The position numbers were made by a program, and so were the translations under genes. Shown piece by piece: positions 1 to 12,717 of a stretch of 64,000 bases of DNA. Location of the stretch: positions 48,130,322 through 48,194,321 of the forward strand of contig OX392528.1 in NCBI GenBank assembly GCA_947623455.1. Direction: 5' to 3'. Source of the stretch: Mimachlamys varia. Its lineage: Eukaryota; Mollusca; Bivalvia; Pectinida; Pectinidae. The notes under the pieces were generated by a model. It made no database searches. It saw only the letters and a program-made list of their open reading frames with translations, and was not told the origin of the DNA. Position 1 is the stretch's first letter. Each line of letters starts with the position of its first letter.

Positions 1-1110
1 TTTGGAAAACAATAGCATTAATCTAAAACTTTACCATGTGCCATGATTATGTACATGTTAAGTCTTGGAACATTCGATCATTGGTGACTTCAAATGATGT
101 CAAGGGTATACCCCAAAACGTAACTTTTATTTGTTTTTTTTTAATGCAGTTATTGCACTTATTTGTCATTAACGACACTTGTTGTTAGAAATAAAGGAGG
201 AAAAGCAATACAAAGCATAATTTGAAAATGCGAGCAATGAAATGAATATGTGAAACCAACATGCTCTGTATACGTTTAATGACACTTGTTCCATTTCATC
301 TCTTGAATTTCCAAAGAAATAATGTATTTAATATGCCAGAAATGCATCTCCATAGGGATTGGCCCTGACTGACGTATCGGTCTCCGAAGACATCGACTTG
401 TCTTTTGAAGTTTCAATCTCTGATTTCATTACAATGACATTCAACGCTTTTGTTAGAATATTACTCAACAGCATTACCTGATATACTATTCAAGGCAAAC
501 AAATATGTTTATTTTATTGAATTGTACCTGGTTTTGTTATAAGACTTTTCTCGTCACAGACAGTGGTCGGACAGCACCCGTTCATCTCCTCACGGCAGAT
601 GAGGTTAGGGGCCGTGGGGAGGAGGAGGGAGGTATCGTTACATACAGGACGACACTCCAGCTCCCCGTCCGTCATACAGACGCACACGTCCTCACAGTCG
701 ATCTGGAACTCCTGTCCCACCGGAACTTCTTATTGTTGTAATAACAGTACGGTATAACTGAATGGGAGAATACACACATAAGAAACTCAACTAAACAATG
801 CTTTACTTTTCAGTGTTTCATCACATGCAAATGGAAATAGTTAATCGTTGATTAGATAGATACAAAACATAAGAGAATACTAAAGGGTCAATAAAACCAT
901 GATCCGAATTCAAACTATGTGCAAAGTAAAGATTAACATCGAAAGCATTAAAAAAAGTACAGGAGAATAAGACTACGTGTTCTGAAAGAGTAAGGATATT
1001 CTGCTTCCTATACGACACCCATCATGTAAATCGCCACGACACATTTAAGTAAATATTAAGCCCTCAAAGTGGGAACCGAGTCATCATTCTCAGGATTTTA
1101 GGATAGAGTT
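1..1110. repeat. Left copy of a large segmental duplication
   Basis: This stretch matches the last kilobase of the window in the same orientation at an offset of about 62.95 kb. The VWC exon at 528-757 is almost identical to the one at 63483-63713, while the flanking noncoding DNA is clearly similar but diverged. Shared landmarks include the run ending in GGTATACC near 105, the text around 345-370 (aatgcatctccatag, ggccctgactga) and the PLE-tail fragment near 880-1080. The copy probably continues left of the window. Confidence 0.85.
528..757 (-). CDS. Gene A VWC exon, one base short
   Basis: The exon is bounded by an acceptor (cattcag) at its upper end and a donor (CCAG|GTACAA) at its lower end. 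It is 230 bp, against 231 bp in the gene B copy. The reading includes YCYYNNKKF, QIDCEDVCVC, GELECRPVC and GCCPTTVCDEKS, a von Willebrand factor type C cysteine pattern. One C is missing in the plus-strand run at 718-721, which shifts the frame between KKF and GQEF. VWC modules usually bind extracellular ligands such as BMPs or matrix proteins; the ligand here is unknown. Confidence 0.75.
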
Positions 1111-1701
1111 AGTTAAATTTTATGTTTACTGCAAATGGTATTGTTTTTAGGATAACATGAAATAGCAATACAAGGTGTGTACATTCTACTGTGTCGATTT
1201 AAGGCCTGACATGTGATAATCATCACTAATAAGAACTATATATTAGAAAGAACCTTTGTGTTATTATGTAAATTATCTAAGGGGGTTTTTTAACATGGCT
1301 ATATATTACATGGATCTTTTATACCATCAATAATCTCCTCATTAACTGGGTCAATTTTCCATATTTATATCTAGAATGGCTATACGTTGTGTTATTTTTC
1401 TATTGATTCACTTATAATTTACAATAACACCATTAAGTTTCGAGGAGAGTTTATTTTCTTCTTTTATCACATAAATGACCCGTTCAGTCATGTCATACGG
1501 TCATGTCATAAAAATGATATTGCACACGTGTAATAACACTATTGTTACGTCATAAACAAATGACGTCTTTATGACGGCCTATGATTGTCTCGGTAGTAAA
1601 AATCGTACTATCACAGAAGAAATTTGCCTTTCTTATAGAAATTTATTTGAGAGTTTTTGTGTATTTTCTCATAAATATAAATTATGTGATAAATACAATT
1701 T

Positions 1702-1834
1702 TACACTCGTGACAATGTAATATGGAATTAATTAAACTCGTTAAATAATGTAATAAGTCACTCGCCTAAAGGCTCGTGACATATTTAATTGTCTAGCTCG
1801 TTTAATAAATTCCATTTTACATCGACACTCGTGT
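1702..1834. repeat. Foldback element, about 62-bp arms
   Basis: The left arm starts cactcgtgacaatgtaa and the right arm ends acatcgacactcgtg. The arms are imperfect complements over most of their length and meet at cctaaagg near 1766-1772. No coding sequence is seen. The rest of 1110-2600 shows no gene. Three GACGTC or TACGTCA-like motifs occur near 1545-1580. Confidence 0.65.
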
Positions 1835-2608
1835 AAGATCCTCTATTTATGTTCTACTTTAAAACAATCATTCTTTCTTCATCCACTCATGAAAAAATGT
1901 TAGCTATGAAATGGTTTGTGCTGTCATTGTTTTAAATGAAACCATCAAAATTACATGGATTTATATGTTTCTTCCTTGTCTATGCTGTATTTCTGCCGTG
2001 TCTAATGGTAATTATGTAAAATTATATTCCATAAGAAATTGCTATCCCAATTTTCTGACTTGAAATGTTTATGACCATTGAAATGTGAGATTACCTAGTT
2101 GATAGAAAGCAATGCAGCCAGCTAGGCCATTAGTCTACGAATACATGAAACTGATAATGGCGACTCTCTATTACAGGCACAGTACATTGCAACTATTATA
2201 TTATCCAACTGTATTTAAATATTACCCGCTCTGCGTTACATGGCAAAACCAATTTGATATGCGTTCTGTATAGAAGATATCTGTTTTTGAAAACGGAGTA
2301 AAATATTTTATATTAACTTATTTGATACCGAGTAACTTGATATAGGTCGATACCATATATAATGTTCTTGTTTTTCAAATATAATCAAGATGAAGAAAGG
2401 AAGACCGAACAACTACACACGAACGTCTCTTATTTATCGAAAACAAGAATCTGTATTGTTTTCCGGTAATATACTAAGTTAATAAATGAAGTACGCTCTA
2501 CCATACATATATGTCTAGAACTCTATGTTGTTCCTGGAGATATATTGTGTAACGCCCCGTTCTGTCCACAGTGGTACACCACCAATTACCTCCCCTTGTA
2601 CAAAGCAC

Positions 2609-2756
2609 CTGTCGTGCTGATAACGACTGTCTCTCTCAGGTTTGCGATGACGTCCAACTGTTGCCAGGTCGCGACTCTCATGAAGTACAACGTGTTTGGT
2701 TGCAGTCCGTACACAGTGATTAACGACATGTCCCCGTGCAGAAAAAAAGACGATGC
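2609..2756 (-). CDS. Gene A FN3 exon, second half
   Basis: The frame reads GDMSLITVYGLQPNTLYFMR followed by VISTTG, the F and G strands of a fibronectin type III domain, with the typical L-P-NT-Y core. The acceptor is ctag at 2757-2760 and the donor is CAG|GTGCTT. The donor falls at the same place (TT-G, phase 1) as in the FN3 exon of gene B at 59781. No lesion is seen in this exon. Confidence 0.6.
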
Positions 2757-3046
2757 CTAGTTGATATTGATGGGTAACCACACAATGACGTGAACTACTC
2801 ACGATTAATCTTATTACAAACAATATATATATAACATATAACGAACGTTTCAAGGCGTCTAAGCAGGACGTGTGATTCAGGAGCCGGATAAATTTGTTCG
2901 GCCTCGTGTGTTGATATGTTTCGCTGTCAGATAGTAATTAGTTTTCCTCCTGGCTAATTGGATCATCAACGTGTATTTTTGTAACACCAGTTCCATATAA
3001 TTCTCGTTTGCCGCGAGCGTTGGCGATATAGCAATAGTGTACTCAC

Positions 3047-3194
3047 CTCTTTGCGGGTCCATCGTGTCGTGTCATTGGAGTACATGGTAGAGTACAGGAT
3101 GTTGTACTCAAACCTGTAGCCAGGCGGCTTGAAGTTGTCCCAGGAGAGAAAATGCTCGTTATACTAACATTGGTGATCGTCATACCAAAGTGAC
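3047..3194 (-). CDS. Gene A FN3 exon, first half, one base short
   Basis: A strong pyrimidine tract and acceptor (cctcccag) precede GMTITNVSITSIF. After a one-base loss the reading resumes in another frame as SWDNFKPPGYRFEYNILYST and ends RWTRKE before donor GTGAGT. WDNF and YRFEY are the usual B and C strand core of FN3. The exon is 148 bp; 149 bp would restore the phase 0 join to the next exon. The lesion lies in the A run at 3149-3152. Confidence 0.6.
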
Positions 3195-4440
3195 CTGGGA
3201 GGAAAAATGAAAAAAAATATATTAAAAAACCAATCAATCAAATTAATAATATGATACTTATATTGGCACATTCAAGTTAAATTCATTGTCAAATAACAAA
3301 AAAAAACACAATTCTAAATTCTAGTTTCAAGACACTGTGCAGTATTCATGTATATTCACGCAAGAACTTCAAATGGCGCATTCCTAAATTAGCGAAATCT
3401 TCAAAACGCAAACGGTGCTTATCTATCAATACTACTTAACACAGGTAGTTTAAAAGAAGCTTTATGTTTTACCTCTAACTGCTATTAAATTAAACCAATA
3501 AAACAGGGTACATTGTAACATTATTTTGTAGATGTGAATTGCTCTGCGAAAATTCTCCAAGGGAATCTTGGTCTTCCGATTTACTTGCTGATAATATAAT
3601 CCTGATAAAATGTTGGTAAACCACTGCCAATTAAACTGTCTATATTTCAAGTCTTGGATAGCAAAGACAATTTGAAATAATCAATATTTATACGGTGTTA
3701 CCAAGACCCTGCTTAAAATAAGGTCGAGAGAAAAGGCAAAACAGTGAACGCTTCCTGCACGAACGGGTTAAGTGGAGATAAAATAAATGTTAACGGATTG
3801 AAATTTCTTGAAATTTTTTGTTGGTTTCAGAAGAAACCAACAAAAATAGTTCCTCTCACATCCTTTATACCGTTACAAAAGTACACAAGTTAATTTGTTC
3901 TAACAATTTTCCCATTTTAACTGTGAACAGATAAACCCGAGTGTTATTAGGTGTTACGTCATTGTATACGTATGTGTATTGACTTCGCCTTAATGATCTG
4001 AATCTGCTGAACATTTTAAGCTGCTGAATTGTTTTGTTTTTCTTTCTCACATGCTCCTAACTTTAATTTGTTTGATTATCTATTTACTTGTTATACCTGT
4101 CGTGTGATTTGGAGAATGATTTAAAATAAAATATGATGGGTTCATATCCTTAAAAGGCCAAACATTATTAAAAAGGGAAATTATCACAAAAAGCGAAAGA
4201 TTACCCTCAGGTAATCTCCTACAAACTTAAAATCTTAGATTATGTGACAGTGAACAAGATTAAAAGTGGTGTGTTTACTAATTATTCTCAGTTTCAATAA
4301 GGTTCAATTACTTTTGCCGCTCTATTCTACGAGATGTCTGGCGCCAAAACCGACCAATAAAAGCATTCAAGGCTGATTGTCAACGAAAGTATTACCATCG
4401 ACTCGTGTTAAATGGCGTTGCTTCCATTATCTGTTACATG
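3195..4440. other. Noncoding stretch, nothing recognised except one hairpin
   Basis: AT-rich DNA without a supportable exon. A perfect 14-bp hairpin stem lies at 3815-3828 and 3833-3846, with a 4-base loop. Confidence 0.6.
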
Positions 4441-4576
4441 AATCCCTCTGATCACTTTGATATTTTACTGTACCGTTAGCATGCTAGCTATCAAAATAAC
4501 AGCATTTGAATTTTTGATAATAGGAAAGCTGCATAAGCGATTAACAACTTCCACGATTAATTGGTATTGTTTTGTT

Positions 4577-4619
4577 GCATCACTGACGAGTCCTAGAAGG
4601 ACGAACAGCCGTATGATGC
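4577..4619 (+). ncRNA. Hammerhead ribozyme motif 1, degenerate
   Basis: Stem I arm GCATCA (4577-4582) pairs perfectly with TGATGC (4614-4619). Between them come core CTGACGA, stem II TCCT-AGA-AGGA closed by a G-C pair, and GAA-CAGCC. One A of the essential GAAA is missing and stem III is altered, so self-cleavage is unlikely. The fold is type I. Confidence 0.6.
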
Positions 4620-4952
4620 AGTGTCATTCACTTCTCTGACACACGGTATCTACATTACTAAATTAAAAAGGTACGGCATATGTGTGTTGCGTCATCTTTC
4701 ATGATACACGGTTGCAGCCCCTGTCTGTGAATTTATTACCCCCCGAAATTTGCTAAAGCGTCATAACCACATTTATCTTCTTTGAGTAGAGGCATGATAA
4801 TAGTTATGCGTTCGTACAAGTGTAGTTTACGATATGCAATCATAAGGTACTAATTTTTTTCCTAAATTCGTAAATTAAAGAGGCTTTATGAATCTGACAC
4901 TTCTGCTTTAACATCAGTTTAGATAAATTTTCATTCCAACGTTTTAGCCACT

Positions 4953-4996
4953 GCATCACTGAAGAGTCCTAAAAGGACGACAAAACAGTATAATGC
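4953..4996 (+). ncRNA. Hammerhead ribozyme motif 2, degenerate
   Basis: GCATCA, core CTGAAGA and stem II TCCT-AAA-AGGA are present. The GAAA strand carries an insertion (CGACAAAAC), and the closing arm is TAATGC. It is probably inactive. Confidence 0.5.
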
Positions 4997-5099
4997 ATTT
5001 TAATCATTTTTTTCAACATACTGTATATATAACTAAATTCAAAAAGGTGCAGCACATGTACATGTATGTGTCTTACGTCAGCTTTGTTAAAGGCATTTC

Positions 5100-8000
5100 T
5101 AGTATAGCGTTATTTTCGATTTCTGTATCATTCCTAATGATACAGCGATTCTTTGATTACTAGCCTTGTCGGAATTGCCATCCGATAACGGAAAATATTT
5201 CATTTTAATTGCTTGGTTTTCTGCACAATTCGTCGAACTAATGAATATCTGAACTTTTTCTCATACCATGTGTAAAACCATCCTACATTTATCAGCATTT
5301 CAACAAAACACACCGGAAGAATGTCATTGAGTAATTGGCTACAAATTGAGCGTCATACAAACAGAAGAGTAGCACGCGCGTACACATGATCTCTCTTGCA
5401 TAATTTATTAGACGGATTCATTAAACTTTCATTTTCTGTTTCGATTGAGATTAGGACAAAATGTTTGTACTGCGAGACAATTATGCAAGTTGTTTTATCG
5501 TGCACAAAATGGACCAAACATGTTTTAATTTTAAATTGCGTGGAAATCAATTACCACATAATTATTTGGTAGAAATGCTGTCATTGCTAAAACATAAAGT
5601 TTCAACAAAATAAAAAAAAGAAAAATTAAAGACGGTAATTTCTTCCATGTCATTGTTTTTTTTTCATCTGAAATATAATGTAAGGAAACAAGAAAGGAAA
5701 TTAATATCGTAATTTGCGTGCAAATGCTCCAGTATAGTTAATCATACCTGTCTCAGCGTTTTAATTAAACCACGTAGAAAAGAATTTTATATATAATTTT
5801 GTAATAATGAAATCGCCATTATCATTTATTAATGATATTTTGCAGCCATACCGATATGGGTTAGCTTCTCTTTCTGGTCGATTTACTACCCATTAGTACA
5901 AATGTAAATCCTTGTTTATCCAATATTACAAAATGCAGTTCTAAGCAATGATAATTTATATCAACTAAAATATTCCCGCTTTAGTAATACACATTACATG
6001 TAGTATAAAATCTAAAACGCATTCTTAGTCTTCCTATGCAAAATAACACCGATCAGCAGTTTTCATGGATTCAAATTCTTTCTGATTTACTTAAAAAAGT
6101 GCTAGATTGAAATGAAAAAAAAAAAAAAAAATATAAATCTTTAATCACATACTTGTTTTCGATTTTCAATGTCTTCAAGTTTTTGTTTTAAATTGATGCT
6201 CCCGTTTAATCATTACAAATTAATGCTTTTGAAATTAATGTTTTTCTCGTACTTAAATAACACAACCGGGATGAAATAAAAACTGAATATGCAGAATGTC
6301 TGAAATGCAATATAAGAAACATTTTATCTGTCTTTAAGCAGTTCATTTCAAGTGAAAAATATATTGATAAAAACCCATTTTTGTCTAACATCTTTGATAC
6401 TTATAGCATCAAACGTGCAAACGACCGAATGACTAAATGCTCAAATGACTGGATTTGCACACTCATAAAAATGATGCAAAAACTAGATTTGTACACTTAC
6501 GAAATTATACTCAAAACAAACAAAATCAGATTTGTGCAACACTAAATAAAATACTATAAAACAGCGCCTTAATTTGTAATGAAATTGTAATATAATAAAT
6601 AATGTTTTAGGACTCACACAACTAAATAATTTACTTTATGTTATTACTAAGTTTCCGAGCTGATAACTTTAATATTTGAAGTTCAGCACTTGTGACAACT
6701 ACCTAAATTCACAGATACATACATGACAAAGGCTTCAAGGGGCATTGTATGGGGAGTTTACTGTCATTTTAGTTCGATACAGGCGTCTGCTTCGGACAAC
6801 CGGAAATTGACATGCCAAACCAGTGAAATGGGACGGGAACACCCTCTGACTTTTGACCCCATATCAATCCGCCATCACATATCAAAATCTACCAAAAGTA
6901 TGTTTATTTGTAAAGTTAAATATTTGTAGATTTCATTCAATGTATAATAGGTCAACAACTACCTATTTAAATTACTCAGAATCGCTGTACTTAGCCGGGA
7001 CTACAAACGTATGAAACACTTTGTTATAGGCTGATTTAGTTGTGTGAGTCCTTTGCACTTCTGAAATTATACACAAAATAAATAGATTTGTACCCATCTT
7101 AATGTAACAGAATACAACCCTTCGTAGATTTGTGCACGAATCAATCTAATGAACAAACAGCGTTTTCTGTATAGGCAAAATAATCATACACTGCCCCAAA
7201 AGATATACACATAACATATATAAATATATTAAGTTAAAGCATTATGAAGATTGAAAACGAAACAATGGTACAATGTATATTTTAAAGAAAAAATGTTACA
7301 GACGATTTGTATAATCCGTTCTATTTTTAGATAGCATTGAAACACGACAGCAAACCAACCAGGTTGCAACCTATTTTAAGTTACACACGATGTGCTAGGG
7401 ACCTTCAATGGTCCCTCCGGTCAAGGTCTTCCTTGACCTCATACTTCAGAGGTACAGTTTTCTCGAACTAAGAATCCCGATTCTATACTTTTTTTCCTAC
7501 AAAGTTTTCCCCAAAGTACTTTTAACCATCTGCACAATTTCAAATATCCATAGGCATTGCCATTGTATTGTATAGATACCATTGGCAAATAAAACGATTC
7601 AATTTGACTTTCCCATAACAAAACAAAACTAGATTTTGCTGTTTTCAGGTGAACCAATCTGATATTTAATAGTCGTGCCTCCATGTTAAAGTTTGGCTTT
7701 ATAGTTTCTTTCTCAAGGGGCGTTCTTCCCTGTGTTCTGTATTTTGTAGACGGTTTTACATCACTTAATGCTAAACTACACTATCTAGATATGACATTTT
7801 GCCCGTAGTTTCAGTGTCTTGGTTTTACACAGTTCAAGTCTTCACAGCCGTCGTGAGCCGTCGTGAGTCGACAAAAGATTTGCAAATCGTTAAACAAACC
7901 TAGCTAACCAGTCAAACAATCGTGCCCTGAAGATATTTCGTAAGTTAATCGGTGATTGATTAGACCTAAATATTTAGTGACAATTTACCAGAGGTGTGTG

Positions 8001-9540
8001 CACTCATGGCTTTGTACGATACAAACAAATATTGAACGCCAACAGATCAAGACACCTTGAATATTTAACAGAGTTTCAACACCAGTTAAAGGTTTTATCA
8101 GCAAAACTTAAACAACAAACTTCAAAACATGGAGAACCTTAAAAAGTACTACATGCATCACGTCAGGCCAGGTGTTTGTGAAAGAGGAAACGTCTCGTAT
8201 CGTGTCATGTAATTGCATGTCAAACAGAAGCTATGTGTTGACAATGGAGAACTAGATTAGTGACAGTGGGACAACACTGCACAACAGTGACATTCATTGG
8301 TTTGTGATATTCATTGGTACACCTGCATATTGAATGGTTCGTGCTAGCGCACAATGTTGAATATGGGGGTAAGCTAATGTATATTACCCACAAATAAAGA
8401 TGAAAAATATGACTACCAATAGCTATATTTACATTTTGTGTAAGCAAGGTACAGTGCTGCAGAAATATATGTATATAGTATTACTTAAAACATGTTTCAA
8501 CGTCAGGGCAAATCCATACAGAGAACAACCACCAGTTGATAGTGGAGCAGTGCAGTCTCTAACGTTACAATTATGACGTCATATGTTGGATGACGTCCCA
8601 ATGTTCTAATGTATGTTTTTTAAAAATAACAAACATTAAGCCAAGAAGATTCATTTGTCTATGTACAATTGAAATGAAAATATAACGTTATGCATACGGA
8701 TTCTAGCCAATTGTAACTTCCCAATACAAACGAGACAGTTCCATATCCCTATATTTAAATGAGTTTCTAAACGGCTGCAACATAAAAGCTTGAAGAGTAC
8801 CATTGCGTCTTTTAGAAATATTAGAAAAATGGTATTTTTCTGCTTATCAAGTAAACCTGCTTTATCTTGCTCAGCAGGGAAACAATACATTTTAGGCAAG
8901 GATTAAGTGATTGGTGGGTTTTTCGGGTGAGGACACAAAATATTCATCATTGAATTCGTTATGATGCAGATTAGGATGATGCTTTTTTAATAAAGTATGT
9001 GTCTGATTCTTTCAAACTAAATCAATGCTTGTGCTTCTCAATCTCCCCCAGGTGATTCGGTCGATTCGTGCTCAGTTCAACATTAATGTAATCACGATAC
9101 ATAAAGCAATACTATTAGATTGATTGGGTAAGCTCTGTTAGGCGTTATTTGAACGGACAACATTAAACGTTTTGTAAACAAATGCGGCGTATAATAAAGG
9201 ATGCCAACCTTCGATCATGCTTGATTTATTTTATTTGTGTTTACAGGAAAAAGTAGTCCATCACTTTGAGATGGCAATACAGTTAAGATTGAATGTATTG
9301 CAACACGAATGCTATCCCAGATTTTACAATCATTCACGTCTTTGAAGATCATCAAGGGCCCACATAGGCCAAAAAACAAGGCCAGCAGTAACTACTACAT
9401 CAATAACCCATGGTAATCTCATTCTGGCACGTAAGAGTAATTTATATAACAAATGTAACATTACCAGTGGATCGTAGGGTAGACAATTGATAAACTGTTA
9501 AATAACTTCCCCCAACTGCAAATAAAATTGTATAAAACTT
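5100..9540. other. Long noncoding stretch
   Basis: No exon could be supported. It holds a poly-A run at 6114-6131, paired hairpins at 7397-7438, a TGACGTCA box at 8574-8581, and a region near 8270-8330 that resembles the ends of the MITE at 46678-46789 (gtgacattcattggt). Short open frames here have no recognisable domain. Confidence 0.6.
7397..7438. repeat. Two adjacent perfect hairpins
   Basis: AGGGACC-TTCAAT-GGTCCCT (7397-7416) is followed two bases later by GGTCAAGG-TCTT-CCTTGACC (7419-7438). Both stems are perfect. Confidence 0.75.
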
Positions 9541-10345
9541 CAAAGAACAGAAAACTTTGACAAAAAGGACGATGAAGTATTTTCTCCAATATAAAGCTAC
9601 GGGGCTTTCCACGAAAGTTTCGAGAGACCTAATCCAACAAATGAAATCCGAATTTCAAGAGAATGATTGGACTCTTTGGAAGATTATTCCAGACAATAAG
9701 CTAAACGTGAACATGCTAAATTGGATCCACTTTCAGAGAGGCTGAAATATATCAGGTCATGTCGGCAGACAATGTATCTAATAACCTGATCCTTGTTTAC
9801 AAACGCAGCTACATGTATTGCCTGCAAATAGAACTAGGCGTGCTAAATAACCACGTTAACCTACTTACACATTTAGCGGTTTTCGAACGATGAAATACTT
9901 TCGAAACCATTCATCAGTATTGACATCTTCCTAGATAGTGGTTTATGAAAAAAGCGATGATCTACCTCGTCTATATTAGATACCTAAACTCCACAAGGAT
10001 TCTGATAAGCAGCATGTTATGACTGTCTTTTCTAATTGCGCAACCTTAATCTCTTTATCAGAACTTCTAACTACAATTCTTAGTACCATTAAATGCGGGC
10101 TTCAGTCTTATTGCGACAATGTACTCCAAGAGTGGCATTAAAGGGATGTGAAAATAGAAGAAAAACCCACAAGATGTTCGCATCAATCTTGAGCACTTCC
10201 TTCTCAAAAAAAATTCGTTTATTAAACATTTGGTTTTTCCACATACCAAAGGCCAAACTGAAAAAAACGGTCTTCATTTCTTCGTTATGAGGGCTCTCTT
10301 TTTCAAAAAGGTGGACAACGATTTTTTTTCTTATATCGATACACC
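9540..10345 (+). pseudogene. Decayed Penelope-like reverse transcriptase (P1)
   Basis: A plus-strand series of frames broken by stops and shifts follows the order of a PLE reverse transcriptase. First comes LDSLEDYSRQ, a stop, then AKRE and LDPLSERLKYIR (about 9674-9760). Next is SADNVSNNLILVYKR, the ADKASNN-like block (about 9770-9815), and then LPRLY, a stop, and IPKLHKDSDK (about 9962-10005). ILSTIKCGLQSYCDNV follows (about 10074-10125), and finally FGFST near 10227 with PKAKLKK after it. FGFST corresponds to motif A (usually FDFST), so the catalytic Asp is replaced by Gly. The element is dead. No tail follows it directly. Confidence 0.7.
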
Positions 10346-10499
10346 TATTTGTCGACAGGAGCTTGTATTAAATGCGCGTGCTATAATTATGACTGATCTT
10401 CTTCATGAATACAATATAATTCGTGTGATGAAACTGGTTGGTTGGTCGCTTTGCTGTTTGGTTGTTTACGTACATGCTTGGTTGGTTCTACATTAAAAT

Positions 10500-11690
10500 A
10501 TAACGAAAGAATACTGGTCCTATTTTCCTTACAAAATTCAATGGAGATATTTTTGCGAATCTTAACTGGAAAACGTCAATCATTTATTGTTCTCTTCAAA
10601 ATGGTTATAAATGTATACATTAAGCAGGTCTGCTTATAAATTGAGACATGCACGTACTATTTACAGTATTATAATCATATATAATGCAATGATAATACCA
10701 CTATCTAGTTAAAGTATTGTCGATTATTTATATATGTTTTAGGCTCCAGGAAAATTGCCATGGTAGTGTTTAGATGTTCCGCTGAGGGAATCTACCAATA
10801 TTATTCCAATAACACTTATTCATTTGGCGTCGACAAACTTAATGCCAACATATATATGCTGTAGATAAGATTGCGAATATAGTTAAAGTTAATTTAAATC
10901 GATAATTCTTATACAGATAATAAAATTAATTCTAAACCCATCATAATACTGAAATGAGAAAACGCTTTCAAAGAGTAAAAATGTACTCTAACAAAATTTA
11001 ATCGCTTCCACTATCTTGCATAACTGTCAGGAAATTTCTATCAACGCTTATCACAAATTCTGGTCTGTAAATGTTTGTAAGAAAGGGATCAGTCGGAAAA
11101 TATGCAAAAAATTATCAAATTGAAATAAATAAACAAAATAACGGGATTCATCGTTCTTCACAGTGAAAATAAAAATCTGAACTGTACTTAGTTTTTTTTC
11201 CCTTTTAGAGTTGCACGTTATTAATCCGGAATTGAAATCCTCGCTTATGGTTTGCCAAAAACAAAAACAAAAAATTAACTGCACCACAATGACAACGAAC
11301 ACGGCCATAACTGACTGATCGCAAATATAAAGAGAATTTTCAATAATTAAAATACCGTAGTGTCAACGTACTGGGACAGAAACTGCCTCAGTGTCAGCAC
11401 ATAGATCATAAGTTATTAAGATAGCAGGATGATAATCGTAATAATTACGATAAATTCACCATCAAGCTATATCTTACAATAGAATTTATTGTAGGAATGT
11501 TCGTCAGCAGTCAGCCGTCCACGCATTAACACTGCAGGCTGGGAAAGAAGGGATAGTAATGTAAAGAAAGAGAAAGTTCAAATTGCCAAATCAAAATGCG
11601 TACCCCCTTCGTGAAGCAAAGTTCATTGTCATTACACTGATAGTGTAATAAAAGTCACTATCTAATAAACAACAAGTGCCATAGAAAACC
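10500..11690. other. Noncoding stretch, nothing recognised
   Basis: AT-rich DNA with only short frames without domains. I saw no repeat that I could tie to the other families. Confidence 0.5.
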
Positions 11691-11960
11691 TAAAGAAAAA
11701 TCTGAGAATACCGAATCGTCAACAAAACCTTAATCCTAACTCAAAATTGATTAAACTAGGGGCAAAATATGAAAACAATTACATGGCAACTATTGCAAAC
11801 ATACGACAAAAGACAAAGTGTTTCGGAGGAGTAAGATTCTTTTGCTTCATCGACGACACCTGCCATGCAAATCTTGGTCACACCAAAGTAAACATAAAGT
11901 TCTCAAAGAGAGAACCTATCTATAGTCATTACATTTGTATTCTCAATCACAATAAGTAAA
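11690..11960 (-). repeat. PLE 3' tail copy
   Basis: Antisense copy of the tail repeat, recognised by aaccttaatcc..actcaaaattgattaaactaggg and by the block cttcatcgacgacacctgccatg near 11845-11870. The family description is given under the copy at 43790-44130. Confidence 0.7.
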
Positions 11961-12682
11961 CACATATAAAAAACCGTCTATCTTCATATCATACAAGAAA
12001 ACAAAATATTCCTAAATGACACCACGATGGTGACCATGAAACTTGCCATAGTCCTCATGAGGTGAAAATTCGAGTAACAAAATACAACAATAGAAACCGA
12101 ATTATTATTTTAAAAGAAAGACAGTATGACAGACCTCAGCAAAGGAAGTCACCAGAACAAGATATTCTCTATTTTTAGAAAGGCAGATCTTAAGCGCAAT
12201 ATACATATCTTATACCGCAAGGGTCTTATTGTGGTAGGAAACTGGAGTACCACTAATAAGGATTACATCAATCATATCACCATGATCTGTTGTTCAGGGT
12301 TTGTAATTCCTATTCTATATATACATGTATTTTCATTTTCATCTCAGAGTACAATGTAAGCATTACAGATCAGATATGCATGCACAATCATTGAGTCATC
12401 AATACTCTGAAGATTAACTTTATATATATTAGCCATACATTTAATAGGTGAACAAACAGGAACAATTACAAATCCATTCAAACTAAACAGTAACTTTTTA
12501 TGTTAGCGCTGGTTTAAAATCCACTGTTTCTATGGTCGATTGATAACCCAATGTCAGAATGTCTAGTGTAGAATGAACTTGAAAATCTTGTTTTCTCTCA
12601 TATCTCGCCATGTTGGATAGAGTTTGCCCATGTAAGAAAGCTATGTAAGAAAAATCTATCTTACATAGCATTTCACGCGACG

Positions 12683-12717
12683 TGACGTCACAATGGCTCA
12701 ACAATGACGTGACGTCA
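12683..12717. promoter_or_regulatory. Two palindromic CRE-type TGACGTCA boxes
   Basis: TGACGTCA occurs at 12683-12690 and 12710-12717, each embedded in a longer CGTGACGTCAC match. In known biology this is the CREB/ATF site. There is no gene model next to it, so a role is only a guess; the pair may simply be part of a repeat. Confidence 0.3.

Larger units (their letters stand above)
528..3194 (-). pseudogene. Gene A: FN3-VWC protein fragment, paralogue of gene B, with two one-base lesions
   Basis: Three minus-strand exons join in phase: 3047-3194 (first half of an FN3 domain), 2609-2756 (second half of that FN3) and 528-757 (VWC domain). The phases are 1 in, then 0, then 1, and 1 out. The product would be part of a cell-surface or secreted protein built from FN3 and VWC modules, continuing left of the window. 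Two exons each lack one base compared with the expected frame. One loss is in an A run at 3149-3152 and the other is in a C run at 718-721; both are homopolymers. That fits either a decaying pseudogene or assembly indels, and the otherwise strong conservation of the VWC exon keeps the second option open. Upstream exons were not found between 3.2 and 9 kb. Confidence 0.6.
4440..5100 (+). mobile_element. Retrozyme-like unit bounded by two hammerhead motifs
   Basis: Two hammerhead-like motifs in the same orientation start at 4577 and 4953, a spacing of 376 bp. The DNA after each motif carries the same tail (ctaaatt, then aaaaggt, gcagcacatgt and tacgtca). Two motifs bracketing a unit of a few hundred bases is the layout known for non-autonomous animal retrozymes and for PLE terminal repeats. 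Both motifs are mutated, so this is a fossil copy. Confidence 0.55.

Noticed and set aside
2515..2853. 112-codon minus frame over the gene A FN3 exon
   Set aside because: It is in the wrong frame; the FN3 reading with splice signals explains the conserved sequence.
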